Assembly (NCBI GenBank): GCA_013151365.1
Contig: JAADIK010000009.1
Coordinates: 1-15,520 of the forward strand
DNA length: 15,520 bases
DNA from: Deltaproteobacteria bacterium
GTDB taxonomy: Bacteria > Desulfobacterota > Desulfobulbia > Desulfobulbales > Desulfobulbaceae
Direction: 5' to 3'
Shown here: positions 6,335-14,708 of the stretch, one piece after another
Layout of the letters: the number at the start of each line of letters is the position of its first letter
How positions within the stretch are numbered: position 1 is the first letter of the stretch
Position numbers and translations under genes: made by a program
The notes under the pieces: model-generated
What the model was told of the DNA's origin: nothing
Databases searched by the model: none
The model's input: the letters and a program-made list of their open reading frames with translations, nothing else

Positions 6335-8521
6335 TTATATGAATCGATAATGGTACAGGCCGTCAATTATGCCTGCCGCATAGCCGTTTTTGCTGAAGAA
6401 TATCTTGGGCTTGCCTTTTAATTTTTCCAGTTCTTCACTATAGTTGCCCACCACCAGTCCGCAGGTTTGTCCCCTCAGCATGTCCTCGTCATTGCCTGAA
6501 TCGCCGGCCACCATGATGTGTTGGGGGGGGAATTCATATTTGTAGCTTAAATATTTGATGGCCCTGCCCTTGGAGGCCCGGTAAGGCAGGATATCGAGAA
6601 ACTGGCCATGGGAGTAAATCACCCGGCAACGTAACCGGGCCTCCTGCAATACCTGGTGGACCCGGGCGAGAAGGGCGCTGTCTTCCTGCATATAATAACT
6701 GATTTTATGGCTTCGCTGGCCTTCGGCCTCCTGGAAGGTCAGGAAATCAAGGCGGTCCAGGTTTTCCTTGATCCCTTCCGGTTTCCACAGATGGGAAATA
6801 TGGCGCTGCCATCCTTTATCGATACGCAAATCAGGGCCGTAGTAAATTTCCGTGCCGACGGAACAGATAATAACATCCGGCACCGGAATGTTATAGCGGG
6901 TCATGGCCTCAAGGGTCATCTCCAGGCTTCTGCCCGTGGATACTCCCCAGGCGATATTGTCATGCTGTTCCTGTAAAATTTGCAGAAGTCGATGCAGGCT
7001 GTCATCATCACCGATCAGGGTGTTGTCGATATCGGTAACCATCAGTCGTTCAATACCGATGAGCCGTTTGCCGAAAGGTGTCCGTGGAGCAGCTGCGGCA
7101 AGGGTTTTCTCCTGCGAATCGGACCGGCTCTTGAGATCAGGGAGAATTTCTGCCAGGTGGTGCATGAATTTCTCGCAATGGGAAGGCCAGCAATAATGCT
7201 CGCGGATGCCGTTGATGCCGTTTTTGGAGAATGTTTCCCAGCGCTGCTGATCGATGAGGATGGACTTGACGGCCTGGCCGATTTTCTCCGGCTGCCGGGC
7301 ATCGACCAGTATGCCGTTATCGCAGTTGGCGATGATATCCTCCGGACCCCCGTCATTGGTGGCGACAATGGGCAGGCCGCAGGCTGAGGCCTCGATCAGG
7401 GTCAGGCCGAAAGGCTCGACCAGCGCCGGATTGACAAAGACGCCCCGGCCTTCCGCGCAGAGGCGATACAGGGCCGGTACTTCCGTGGCAAAGTCATGCT
7501 TTTTGGGGATGGCCAGCTTGCCGTACAGGTCATAACGGTCCATCTTCAACAGCATGTCCGTGAGCACTTCCTGCTCGTTTTCTTCCATGGTGATGATGTT
7601 GTGACGGATGCCCGCGAAGACAGCCAGGTTGGCTATGGCCTGCAGCTCCTTGTCGGTTCCGTAGGCCTCAAGCAGGCCGGCAATATTTTTGCGGTGGTCC
7701 GGCCGGCAGAGTGTCAGGATAAAGGGTTTTTCCGGATGAGACCAGAAGCGGTGCAGCTCCGACTCCAGCGTTACCCGGGCCTGTTTCGTTTCTTCACTCA
7801 ACATCTCGGGATCAAACTGGAGATCGTAATAAGGGAAGAAGACGTTCAGGTCGATACCGGGCGGCAGCAGGGCGTAGTGCCCCCGGCTGAAATTATTATA
7901 CAACCCATACTGTTTCTCGACCTCCTGCCGGGTCGAGGTAACAATCAGATCGGCCCGCCTGATGATTTTTTCTTCGACCTGGATACGCGTATCCATGTGG
8001 TATTGTCTGTTGATCCTGGCTTCGCTGAGACCGTCGGCCAGAAGTTTTGCCTTTTTATTCCGGCCCAGCGAATGGCCGGTAAAGACAAAGGGGACATCCA
8101 GGGCCGCCGCCAGTTCCATGGCCACATAACCGGCGTCGGCATAGTGACCGTGAACGAGGTCGGGCGTTCGGCTCTGGGATTTCAAGAACCGGATGGTCTT
8201 GTCGATGAACTCCTCCGTGAAGGGCCAGAGCAGCTCTTTACGGCGATACTTGTAGCCGCCGCACTGAATCCGGATGATCCGGGCCTTGTCCGAGAGTTGT
8301 TCCACGGGCTTCGCGTAATCTTCGGCAACCGTTTTATCACGAATCAAACGGGTAACCAGATCAACCCTGGCGACATCATCCCGCTGGGCTAATGTCCGGG
8401 CCAGCTCCAATACATATTTGACCTGGCCGCCGGTATCGGCATCCCGGCCCAGTTCGGGGGCGTTACCGCGGATAAGTCCGTGGATGCTGAAGAGCTGCAG
8501 GTACAGTCCGTCTTTTTTCAT
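6335..8521 (-). CDS. Bidomain sucrose-phosphate synthase / sucrose-phosphatase
   Basis: The 728-residue protein makes sucrose 6-phosphate from UDP-glucose and fructose 6-phosphate and should also remove the phosphate. The GT-B synthase half starts with LQLFSIHGLIRG and GRDADTGGQVKYVLELA and carries LVEPFGLTLIEASACGLP, the E-x7-E motif. A HAD-type S6PP domain begins near residue 494 and keeps all four motifs: TDIDNTL (nucleophile Asp 497 and Asp 499), GVSTGRS, RASKGRAIKYL and VAGDSGNDEDML. The phosphatase therefore looks active, which is not true of every SPS C-terminal domain. The start ATG at 8519-8521 has GAGGGAGGG just upstream and overlaps the stop of the tpx fragment as ATGA, so translation is probably coupled to that fragment. 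It is convergent with sucrose synthase. Confidence 0.95.
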   Translation of the reverse strand: MKKDGLYLQLFSIHGLIRGNAPELGRDADTGGQVKYVLELARTLAQRDDVARVDLVTRLIRDKTVAEDYAKPVEQLSDKARIIRIQCGGYKYRRKELLWPFTEEFIDKTIRFLKSQSRTPDLVHGHYADAGYVAMELAAALDVPFVFTGHSLGRNKKAKLLADGLSEARINRQYHMDTRIQVEEKIIRRADLIVTSTRQEVEKQYGLYNNFSRGHYALLPPGIDLNVFFPYYDLQFDPEMLSEETKQARVTLESELHRFWSHPEKPFILTLCRPDHRKNIAGLLEAYGTDKELQAIANLAVFAGIRHNIITMEENEQEVLTDMLLKMDRYDLYGKLAIPKKHDFATEVPALYRLCAEGRGVFVNPALVEPFGLTLIEASACGLPIVATNDGGPEDIIANCDNGILVDARQPEKIGQAVKSILIDQQRWETFSKNGINGIREHYCWPSHCEKFMHHLAEILPDLKSRSDSQEKTLAAAAPRTPFGKRLIGIERLMVTDIDNTLIGDDDSLHRLLQILQEQHDNIAWGVSTGRSLEMTLEAMTRYNIPVPDVIICSVGTEIYYGPDLRIDKGWQRHISHLWKPEGIKENLDRLDFLTFQEAEGQRSHKISYYMQEDSALLARVHQVLQEARLRCRVIYSHGQFLDILPYRASKGRAIKYLSYKYEFPPQHIMVAGDSGNDEDMLRGQTCGLVVGNYSEELEKLKGKPKIFFSKNGYAAGIIDGLYHYRFI

Positions 8522-8670
8522 GACCCTCCCTCGGTTTTTCCCAGGAAATCATCAAGGCGGTAATTCGACAGGTCCGTTCTGGTGAGCAGGAAGGGGGGGG
8601 ACGGTGTATTAATGCCGGGGAGTTCGCTAATCGTTTCAATGGGATTGCCATCTAAAGTGATCCGTGCCAT
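8518..8670 (-). pseudogene. N-terminal fragment of thiol peroxidase (tpx remnant)
   Basis: This 50-codon reading frame encodes MARITLDGNPIETISELPG and then TRTDLSNYRLDDFLGK. That matches the opening of atypical 2-Cys thiol peroxidases, whose E. coli member starts MSQTVHFQGNPVTV and has a KDLSDVTLGQFAGK segment at the same place. The reading stops before the FPSIDTGVC motif, so the peroxidatic cysteine and the rest of the thioredoxin fold are absent and no peroxidase activity is possible. It keeps a good ribosome binding site (GGAGGG, five bases before the ATG) and an upstream promoter. Its TGA overlaps the ATG of the sucrose-phosphate synthase gene. The frame matches Tpx on both sides of the eight-G run at 8593-8600, so it is truncated rather than frameshifted there. 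It may now act as a translated leader; that is inference. Confidence 0.75.
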
Positions 8671-8795
8671 TTCGGCCCTCCATGTTTTTTTTTGAGGTGT
8701 CTGTCCGGAAGATGATTTTTTTTGTTCGAGATCAGACTATGCGAGGCGGCCTGATCATCCTAAGATAGATGGAGTGCAGCTGAATAATTCTTTTT

Positions 8796-8824
8796 ATTAT
8801 ACCATAGATACCAATCACTGTCCG
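8796..8824 (-). promoter_or_regulatory. Extended -10 promoter driving the tpx fragment and sucrose-phosphate synthase
   Basis: On the minus strand CGGACA (8819-8824) and a perfect TATAAT (8796-8801) are separated by 17 bases, and the -10 is preceded by TGG (extended TGN form). Transcription would start near 8789, giving a leader of about 120 bases before the tpx-fragment ATG. The 197-bp gap 8671-8867 contains nothing else I can identify. Confidence 0.6.
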
Positions 8825-8867
8825 GCCGTTCTTATGGTTGGCATCGGCGCCGGCATAAAAAAGGGGC

Positions 8868-10436
8868 CTATTCGCCCTGCCCGTTGCCGGGTTGTGATGG
8901 CCGGTCACCTTCCGGGTTGAGCCTCTTATGGTCCCGGCCCGTGAAGTGATTGATCCATGAAGAGGTCTGGTCGAGAGACCAGTCTTTCGGGGGCAGGGTA
9001 GGCTCCGCGCCAAGTTGCTCGGGGCCGGAATCGGGGGAGAGGCGGTCATAGACTTTGACCCAGAAGCAGGAGCGGTCAGGATAGACCTCGCAGGCCGTAT
9101 TGCGGCTGCCGCCGCAGGGACCGTTCAGCAGCTTTTTGGGACATCCCGCCTGGGGGCAGAGATAGGTGGATTCGGCCAGGGTGCAGTCCCCGCACATGCG
9201 GCAGGAAAAGAGAAAGGCCTTGATCACCTTTTCAAGCTTGCCAAGCAAGGCGGTCCGGCTCCTGCTTCCTGCGCAGTAGCGGCAGAAGCGGCCGAAAAGA
9301 CGGCTGGTGAGGCTTTGGTCCGGGGCAAAGAGGAGCCGGTGGGTCAATTGATGCAGGCGCTGCGTCCTTTGCCTGCGGCCCGGGGCAAGGACGCCCCGGT
9401 TTCTGCCGCAGACCCCGTTTGCGGCCGGCGGGTAGAGATACCAGCTGTTATCTACGGGGAAATGAACGTCTTGGCGCAGGCTCTCCCATTGGTCCTGCAT
9501 CGCCTCGGCCGTATCCAGAACGAAGCGGACCTTGTCAAAATTCAGTCCGTTGCCGCCGAGATGCACGCCGGAGTAGCCAAGTCCCCGGAGAACACAGATC
9601 ATCTTTGCCGCCCGCAGGAGCCGGCTCTCCGTATCCTGCCGCACCGCTTCCTCCTGTATGCGACGGATAAGCTGCTGCGGAAAGACAATCCCCGGCACCC
9701 CGCCGCGGCCCATGTATTCGGCGACGCCTAGAGAGGGGATGAACACGTTGCCGAGCACGGGCAGGGTGCTGCCGGTTTCCCGGAGAAAACGGATCAGTTC
9801 TTCCAGCTTACAGACATCATAGCCAAGCTGGGTGATAATAAAATTCGCCCCGGCCGCTATTTTTTTCAACAGTTTGGCATACTGCCAGACCTGCTCGGCT
9901 TCAGTGGTTTTAAAAGGCGAAACAACGCAGCCCCGGAGAAAGGATAATGGCGCAAAGGTCGCGCCCTGGCCGGTAGCGCTGCCGCGTTGATAGCTGCCGT
10001 CTTCCATTTCGCGTAACAGGTGCAGGGTCTGGACGCTGTCCAGGTCAAAGACCGGCTTGGCCTGGCCGTAATAATTCGGTCTGGGGAAGTCGCCGCCGAG
10101 AATCAACAGGTTGTGAAAGCGCTGACGATGGTAGAGAAAGAGATGACTTTCCACCTGGCTGCGATTTTTGTCCTTGAGTGAAAAGTGCAGCAACGGTTCA
10201 ATCCCGATGGACTGTACTTCCGAGCCGATGGCAATGGGCGCAAGCGCCGGATGCCCCCCGGCATTATCCGTGATGGACAGGGCCTTGATCCGGCCGTCCT
10301 CGTAAGTCCGGCGGGCGAATTCGAGCAGCCGCTCATGCCGCCTGCCCCCCGAGCCCTGGCCCGGTACCAGTTCATAGGTGATGGTGAATTGCTCGGGATC
10401 AAGCAGCGAGCGGCTGAATTTGTTTTGCGTTGTCAT
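8868..10436 (-). CDS. metF: Methylenetetrahydrofolate reductase fused to a cysteine-rich MetV-type domain
   Basis: This protein should reduce methylene-tetrahydrofolate to methyl-tetrahydrofolate. Residues from about 17 to 320 form the MetF TIM barrel: YELVPGQG with the conserved Glu 22, HFSLKDKNR, LLILGGDFPRPNYYG, and NFIITQLGYD followed by PVLGNVFIPS. A long C-terminal extension holds eight cysteines at about 412, 415, 418, 427, 432, 441, 449 and 457, in the pattern CRMCGDCTL, YLCPQAGCPK and LNGPCGGS. This is the methylene-THF reductase C-terminal (MetV-like) family found in anaerobes with the Wood-Ljungdahl pathway. I start at the ATG 10434-10436, just before the conserved part; its ribosome site is weak, and upstream in-frame ATGs overlap the divergent kinase gene. 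A short GGGC-GCCC hairpin followed by six T overlaps the stop and might terminate it. The reductant partner is not encoded here. Confidence 0.9.
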   Translation of the reverse strand: MTTQNKFSRSLLDPEQFTITYELVPGQGSGGRRHERLLEFARRTYEDGRIKALSITDNAGGHPALAPIAIGSEVQSIGIEPLLHFSLKDKNRSQVESHLFLYHRQRFHNLLILGGDFPRPNYYGQAKPVFDLDSVQTLHLLREMEDGSYQRGSATGQGATFAPLSFLRGCVVSPFKTTEAEQVWQYAKLLKKIAAGANFIITQLGYDVCKLEELIRFLRETGSTLPVLGNVFIPSLGVAEYMGRGGVPGIVFPQQLIRRIQEEAVRQDTESRLLRAAKMICVLRGLGYSGVHLGGNGLNFDKVRFVLDTAEAMQDQWESLRQDVHFPVDNSWYLYPPAANGVCGRNRGVLAPGRRQRTQRLHQLTHRLLFAPDQSLTSRLFGRFCRYCAGSRSRTALLGKLEKVIKAFLFSCRMCGDCTLAESTYLCPQAGCPKKLLNGPCGGSRNTACEVYPDRSCFWVKVYDRLSPDSGPEQLGAEPTLPPKDWSLDQTSSWINHFTGRDHKRLNPEGDRPSQPGNGQGE

Positions 10437-10488
10437 TGTTGAGATGGTAGGTGTTTGATAGCTTTCCGTTAATTTTACCGTAACTCGC

Positions 10489-11547
10489 ATGGAAAAAAAG
10501 GAAAATTTCCCTTTGGCCATACTTTACCCCCTGCTGGACCGTATGGGCATCGGCAACGGGGCTGAACGGCTTCAGGTCTCGCCGCTCGCCGGTGACGGCT
10601 CCCAGCGGCGTTTTTTTCGTTTGCATCTGCCGGGCGGTCGCCTGGTCGTGGCCATCCTGCCACCGGCAGATGACGCGCCGGGAATGGCCGAGGCCCGTTC
10701 CGCCTGGTTTATCGGCAGGCATCTCCATGGGGCAGGGGTTCCCGTGCCCGAGCTTTTTGCCTTTGACCGGCAAAGCGGCCTGATTCTCTGCGAGGACCTT
10801 GGCGATACCAGGCTCTACGACCTGGCCGGAGACGGGGCCGTTCCGGGAGGAGAGAATATCTGGCAGTATTATCGGCAGGCCGTACGCGAACTGGCCCGGA
10901 TGCAGGTCCGGGGCGGCCAGGGCTTCGATCCTGCCTGGTGCTGGGACACCCCGCGCTATGACCGCGCCCTGATGCTTGAGCGGGAGTCCGGATATTTCCT
11001 GCAGAGCCTGTGTCTTGATCTGCTGCGGATGGATGTTGACCGGGACGGCCTGCAACGGGAGTTCAATGCCATTGCGGACGAGGCCTCTGCCGCACCGGCA
11101 GGATTTTTCCTGCACCGCGATTTTCAGAGCCGCAATATCATGATCAAGGAAAACCGGGTACGTTTTATAGATTTTCAGGGCGGTCGTCCGGGGCCGCTGG
11201 CCTATGACCTGGCCTCGCTGCTCATCGATCCCTATGTCGCTCTGCCGCCGGCCGTACAGAACGGCCTTGTTGGTGAATATCTGCAAGCGCTTCATACGTA
11301 TATGGAGTATGATCCAGAGCGGTTCCGCCGGGAGTACCATTACCTGTCTCTGCAGCGCAATCTGCAGATTCTCGGTGCCTTTGCCTTTCTCGGTTATCGG
11401 TGCGGTAAATCCTTTTTCCGGCCCTTTGTCCGGCCGGCGCTTTGCTCCTTGCGTACCCTGCTGGCCGAATCTCCGGGGCATGAGTATCCTGTTTTATCCC
11501 GGTTAGTTGAAAATTGTCTGCAAAAGGCTGAAAAATATGACATCTGA
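10489..11547 (+). CDS. Aminoglycoside phosphotransferase-fold kinase, AmgK-like
   Basis: The 352-residue protein has the APH/choline kinase fold. GDGSQRRFFR (35-44) corresponds to the nucleotide-binding region, CEDLGD (101-106) to the hinge, and FFLHRDFQSRNIMI (207-219) contains the HRD catalytic loop with Asp 211 and Asn 216. Asp 228 in RFIDFQGGRPGP is the metal ligand, followed by AYDLASLLIDPYV. This form is typical of the AmgK group, which phosphorylates the anomeric position of N-acetylmuramate in peptidoglycan recycling. The usual MurU nucleotidyltransferase partner is not in the window, so the substrate remains an inference. The gene is divergent from metF with a 52-bp gap and its last 11 bases overlap der, so the two are cotranscribed and der translation is probably coupled to it. 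It is not evidence of antibiotic resistance. Confidence 0.82.
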   Translation: MEKKENFPLAILYPLLDRMGIGNGAERLQVSPLAGDGSQRRFFRLHLPGGRLVVAILPPADDAPGMAEARSAWFIGRHLHGAGVPVPELFAFDRQSGLILCEDLGDTRLYDLAGDGAVPGGENIWQYYRQAVRELARMQVRGGQGFDPAWCWDTPRYDRALMLERESGYFLQSLCLDLLRMDVDRDGLQREFNAIADEASAAPAGFFLHRDFQSRNIMIKENRVRFIDFQGGRPGPLAYDLASLLIDPYVALPPAVQNGLVGEYLQALHTYMEYDPERFRREYHYLSLQRNLQILGAFAFLGYRCGKSFFRPFVRPALCSLRTLLAESPGHEYPVLSRLVENCLQKAEKYDI

Positions 11548-12880
11548 ATCCGCTGCCCTGGTCGCCTTGGTCGGCCGGCCCAATGTGGGCAAATCAACAC
11601 TGTTTAATCGCATGACCAGGCGGCGGGATGCTATTGTCGATTCCACCCCCGGCGTGACCCGTGATCGTCATTATGCCCGGGTAAAATGGGAAGAACGTTT
11701 GTTTATCCTGATCGATACCGGCGGCATTGACGAGGGGGATGACACCATGACCGGCCATATCCGCCGCCAGGCCCTGCAGGCCATTGACGATGCGGACATC
11801 ATTCTCTTCTTGATGGATGGCCGCCAGGGTCTAATCCCCGGTGACACGGAAATTGTCAATCTGCTGCGCCGTTCGGACAAGCAGGTTTTCTTCATCGTCA
11901 ACAAGATCGACAGCCCGGAGATCGAGATTGAACTGCTGGCCCCGTTCTGGGAGCTTGGCGTGGATCAACTCTGGCCGCTCTCCGCCGATCATGGTTACGG
12001 CTTCCGTACCCTGATGGAGGGTTTGTCTGAACATCTGCCGGAATCGTCACTGTCGGACGGTCTGCCCGAGGGGACGATCCGGCTCGCCTTTCTCGGCCGC
12101 CCCAATGTGGGCAAGTCTTCCATGATCAACGCGATTATCGGCCAGGAGCGCATGGTTGTCTCGGACATTGCCGGGACCACCCGTGACTCGGTGGACACCC
12201 TGCTCAGCCGCGACCGTTATAACTATCTTCTTGTTGATACCGCGGGCATCCGCCGCAAGGGGAAGACCACGGACAAACTGGAGAAATTTTCCATCCTCAA
12301 GGCCTTGGGCGCCCTGGCCCGCTGTCATATCGCCCTGGTGCTCATCGATGCCGAGGAGGGCATAACCGAACAGGACACCAAGGTCCTGGGCTATACCCAG
12401 GACCAGGGCCGGGCGTGCATTATCCTGGTCAACAAATGGGATTTGCTCAAGGGCGATACCCGGCGGCAGAAGCAGTTGATGGACGAGATCGAAATGGCCA
12501 CGACATTTATCAGTTTCGCGCCGGTTCTCAAGGTTTCCGCCCTGACCGGGCAGGGCATCAAGCGTATTTTTCCGGAAATCGGCAAAATGCACCGGCAGTT
12601 TTTTGCCCGTTTTCAGACCAGCGCCCTGAACCGGCTGCTCGAAGAGGCGATCATCCGGCATGCGCCGCCCCTGTATCATGGCCGCCGGCTTAAATTTTAC
12701 TACACGGCGCAGATCAAAACGGCCCCGCCCACCTTTGCGGTGATCACCAATGCCCCCGGCGGCATTCATTTTTCCTATCAGCGTTACCTGGTGAATCAGT
12801 TCCGCCGCGGGCTTGACCTGGACAGGGTGCCGGTCAGGTTGACCTTCAAGCCGCGGAGCAAGAGGCAGAACAAGGGCTAA
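11537..12880 (+). CDS. der: Ribosome biogenesis GTPase Der (EngA)
   Basis: Der is an essential double GTPase that acts in maturation of the 50S ribosomal subunit. The 447-residue protein shows two complete G domains. The first has GRPNVGKS (13-20), DTGG (60-63) and NKID (122-125). The second has GRPNVGKS (187-194), DTAG (234-237) and NKWD (299-302). It then ends in a KH-like domain of about 85 residues containing YYTAQIKTAPPTFAVITN, with a basic tail. I start at the ATG 11537, which has AAAGG upstream and places the first G motif as in the family; upstream in-frame non-ATG codons lie inside the kinase gene. It overlaps that gene by 11 bases and ends 18 bases from the convergent phoR, with no clear terminator between. 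Confidence 0.97.
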   Translation: MTSESAALVALVGRPNVGKSTLFNRMTRRRDAIVDSTPGVTRDRHYARVKWEERLFILIDTGGIDEGDDTMTGHIRRQALQAIDDADIILFLMDGRQGLIPGDTEIVNLLRRSDKQVFFIVNKIDSPEIEIELLAPFWELGVDQLWPLSADHGYGFRTLMEGLSEHLPESSLSDGLPEGTIRLAFLGRPNVGKSSMINAIIGQERMVVSDIAGTTRDSVDTLLSRDRYNYLLVDTAGIRRKGKTTDKLEKFSILKALGALARCHIALVLIDAEEGITEQDTKVLGYTQDQGRACIILVNKWDLLKGDTRRQKQLMDEIEMATTFISFAPVLKVSALTGQGIKRIFPEIGKMHRQFFARFQTSALNRLLEEAIIRHAPPLYHGRRLKFYYTAQIKTAPPTFAVITNAPGGIHFSYQRYLVNQFRRGLDLDRVPVRLTFKPRSKRQNKG

Positions 12881-12898
12881 ATCCTGTTTCGCTTATCT

Positions 12899-14704
12899 CT
12901 AGCGGGGCAGGATAATGGAGAAGACGGAGCCCTTGCCTGGTTCGCTGGTAACGGCTACCGAACCGCCGTGGACCTGGGCGATGTGCGTGACGATGGCCAG
13001 CCCCAGGCCGGTGCCGCCCTGTTTCCTGCCGCGGGCGCGGTCACAGCGATAGAAGCGTTCAAAGAGCCGGTCCAGGTGCTCCGCTGCAATGCCGATGCCG
13101 TGATCTTCGACGCTGAGAACGATCCGGCTTTTTCCCGATTCATCGCTTTCCCGTTGCGCCCGCAACGTTACGGTCCCACCTTCATGACTGTGGGTGATGG
13201 CATTGTTCAGCAGGTTGATAACGGCCTGCTCCAGCAGGGTAGGCGTGACCCTGCCCACCAGGTCGTTGCTGCAGTCGATCTTGATCGTCACCTGTTTGTC
13301 GGCCGCGGTCCGGGAGCAGGTCTGCAGCGCCGATTCAAGGATCTCCCTGATATTGTTTAGCGTGAGGGCAATTTCATTATGTTCTGTTTTCTGTTCGATC
13401 CGGGACAGGGTGAGCAGGTCATCAATAATGGCGTTCAGATGTGAGGCCTGCCTGTCGATAATGCCCAGAAACCGGCAGGCATCCTCCGGTTGCTCCAGGG
13501 CGCCGTCGAGCAGGGTCTCGACATAGCCTTTTATGGCCGTGATCGGGGTTTTGAGTTCATGGGAGACATTGGCCACAAAGTCCCGGCGCATGGTTTCCAG
13601 CCGGTACAGCCTGGTCATGTCGTTCATGACCACCAGGACCCCGATGAGACGATTCGCCCCGTCCCGGAGCGGCACCGCCCTGGTCTGCAGGTATATCTTG
13701 CTGGCCTGCTCGGAAAGGATGATGTTTTTTTCAATGTGGGATTCGTTGGCGAGGACCTCGCGGATAATCTGTTGCAGGTCATCGTGGTGGATGAGGTCCT
13801 GCATGGGCTTGCCCTTGACGGTGAGCAGTTGGAGACGAAAAAGTCTCATGGCCGCGCGGTTCAAACGGATAATATGCATTTCCGTGTCAACGGCCAGGAT
13901 CGGTTCCGTCATGCCGGTGAAAACCGCCTCCAGCTCATTGCGATGCCGGGTCATGGCCTGCACCCGGTCATGAACCAGTTCCGACATTTTGTTCAGCGAC
14001 CCGGCCAGTCCGGCCACCTCGGTAGACATGGCCGTGGTATTGATTTGCAAGGGGTGATCCAGTTCGCCGCGGGCCAGTTTTTCCGCCCCCTGTCTTATCT
14101 CCTCCAGTGGCCGGCTGATCTGGCGCGAGACAAAGAGAGTGATCAGGGCGGCAAAAAAAACAACAACCAGGCTGGCGAGGATTATTTTATTACGGATGGT
14201 GTCCAGGATCCGGTCCAGGGAGGTGGCCGGGACCGAGAGCCTGAGGCCCCAGGCCCGGCTCTCGCCGGGGATTTTTAACGGAATGGCGACATAGAGCATG
14301 TTCTCGGCAAGTGTCTTGCTGAAACGGAGCGCCGAGCCGGTTTGTCCGCCCAGGGCGGTTATCAGCTCCGGCCGGTCCGCGTGATTGCCCATGCGGGCGG
14401 GGTCGCCATCGGACTCGGCCACGACCGTGCCATCGCCGCGAACAACGGTGATCCTCGTCTTGGCGCGCTTCCCGACCTGGCGGCAGAAATCCTGTAATTT
14501 TACCTTCGAACCTGCGGCCAGCCGGGTGATTTCCGGTTCGATCAGCCGAGCCCGGGTCTCGAGCCCGGATTCCATCTGTTCAAAATAAAAGGCGCGGATG
14601 ACCGTTGACCCGTACCAGGTGACAACGAATATCGCCCCCAGGATAATGAGGAGGTTGGGCGGGAAGAGATGCCAGAGCAGGCGCCGTTTATGCAGAAAAT
14701 CCAA
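12899..14704 (-). CDS. phoR: Phosphate regulon sensor histidine kinase PhoR
   Basis: This is a membrane sensor kinase of 601 residues with the TTG start at 14702-14704, preceded by AAGGAA at a spacing of about 8. The longer frame would run deep into phoB and is unlikely. It has a first membrane helix at about 17-40, an extracytoplasmic sensor region at about 41-172, a second helix at about 173-192 and HAMP at about 193-245. PAS follows at about 256-365, with EPILAVDTEMHIIRLNRAA. The dimerisation domain is FVANVSHELKTPITAIKGYVETLL with phospho-acceptor His 382. The ATPase has the N box NLLNNAITHS, DHGIGI (534-539) and GGTGLGLAI (563-571). The HELKTPITAIKGYVETLL form is characteristic of PhoR. 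It follows phoB with a four-base gap. The pst and phoU genes often linked to this pair are not in the window, since the next gene is der. Confidence 0.92.
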   Translation of the reverse strand: MDFLHKRRLLWHLFPPNLLIILGAIFVVTWYGSTVIRAFYFEQMESGLETRARLIEPEITRLAAGSKVKLQDFCRQVGKRAKTRITVVRGDGTVVAESDGDPARMGNHADRPELITALGGQTGSALRFSKTLAENMLYVAIPLKIPGESRAWGLRLSVPATSLDRILDTIRNKIILASLVVVFFAALITLFVSRQISRPLEEIRQGAEKLARGELDHPLQINTTAMSTEVAGLAGSLNKMSELVHDRVQAMTRHRNELEAVFTGMTEPILAVDTEMHIIRLNRAAMRLFRLQLLTVKGKPMQDLIHHDDLQQIIREVLANESHIEKNIILSEQASKIYLQTRAVPLRDGANRLIGVLVVMNDMTRLYRLETMRRDFVANVSHELKTPITAIKGYVETLLDGALEQPEDACRFLGIIDRQASHLNAIIDDLLTLSRIEQKTEHNEIALTLNNIREILESALQTCSRTAADKQVTIKIDCSNDLVGRVTPTLLEQAVINLLNNAITHSHEGGTVTLRAQRESDESGKSRIVLSVEDHGIGIAAEHLDRLFERFYRCDRARGRKQGGTGLGLAIVTHIAQVHGGSVAVTSEPGKGSVFSIILPR

Positions 14705-14708
14705 GAAG

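Noticed and set aside
7496..8392. A 298-residue plus-strand open frame inside sucrose-phosphate synthase
   Set aside because: It is antisense to a clearly identified enzyme and has no recognisable motifs.
10437..10488. Promoters in the 52-bp gap between metF and the AmgK-like kinase
   Set aside because: Only single loosely matching hexamers (for example TAAAAT on the minus strand) could be found, without properly spaced partners.
10399..11481. A 360-residue minus-strand open frame antisense to the AmgK-like kinase
   Set aside because: The opposite strand encodes the HRD and DFQ kinase motifs; this frame is proline and glutamine rich with no family signature.
12881..12898. A terminator between the convergent der and phoR genes
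   Set aside because: The 18-base gap has no inverted repeat or T-run.
13490..14278. A 262-residue plus-strand open frame antisense to phoR
   Set aside because: The minus strand encodes complete HAMP, PAS and histidine kinase signatures at this place.
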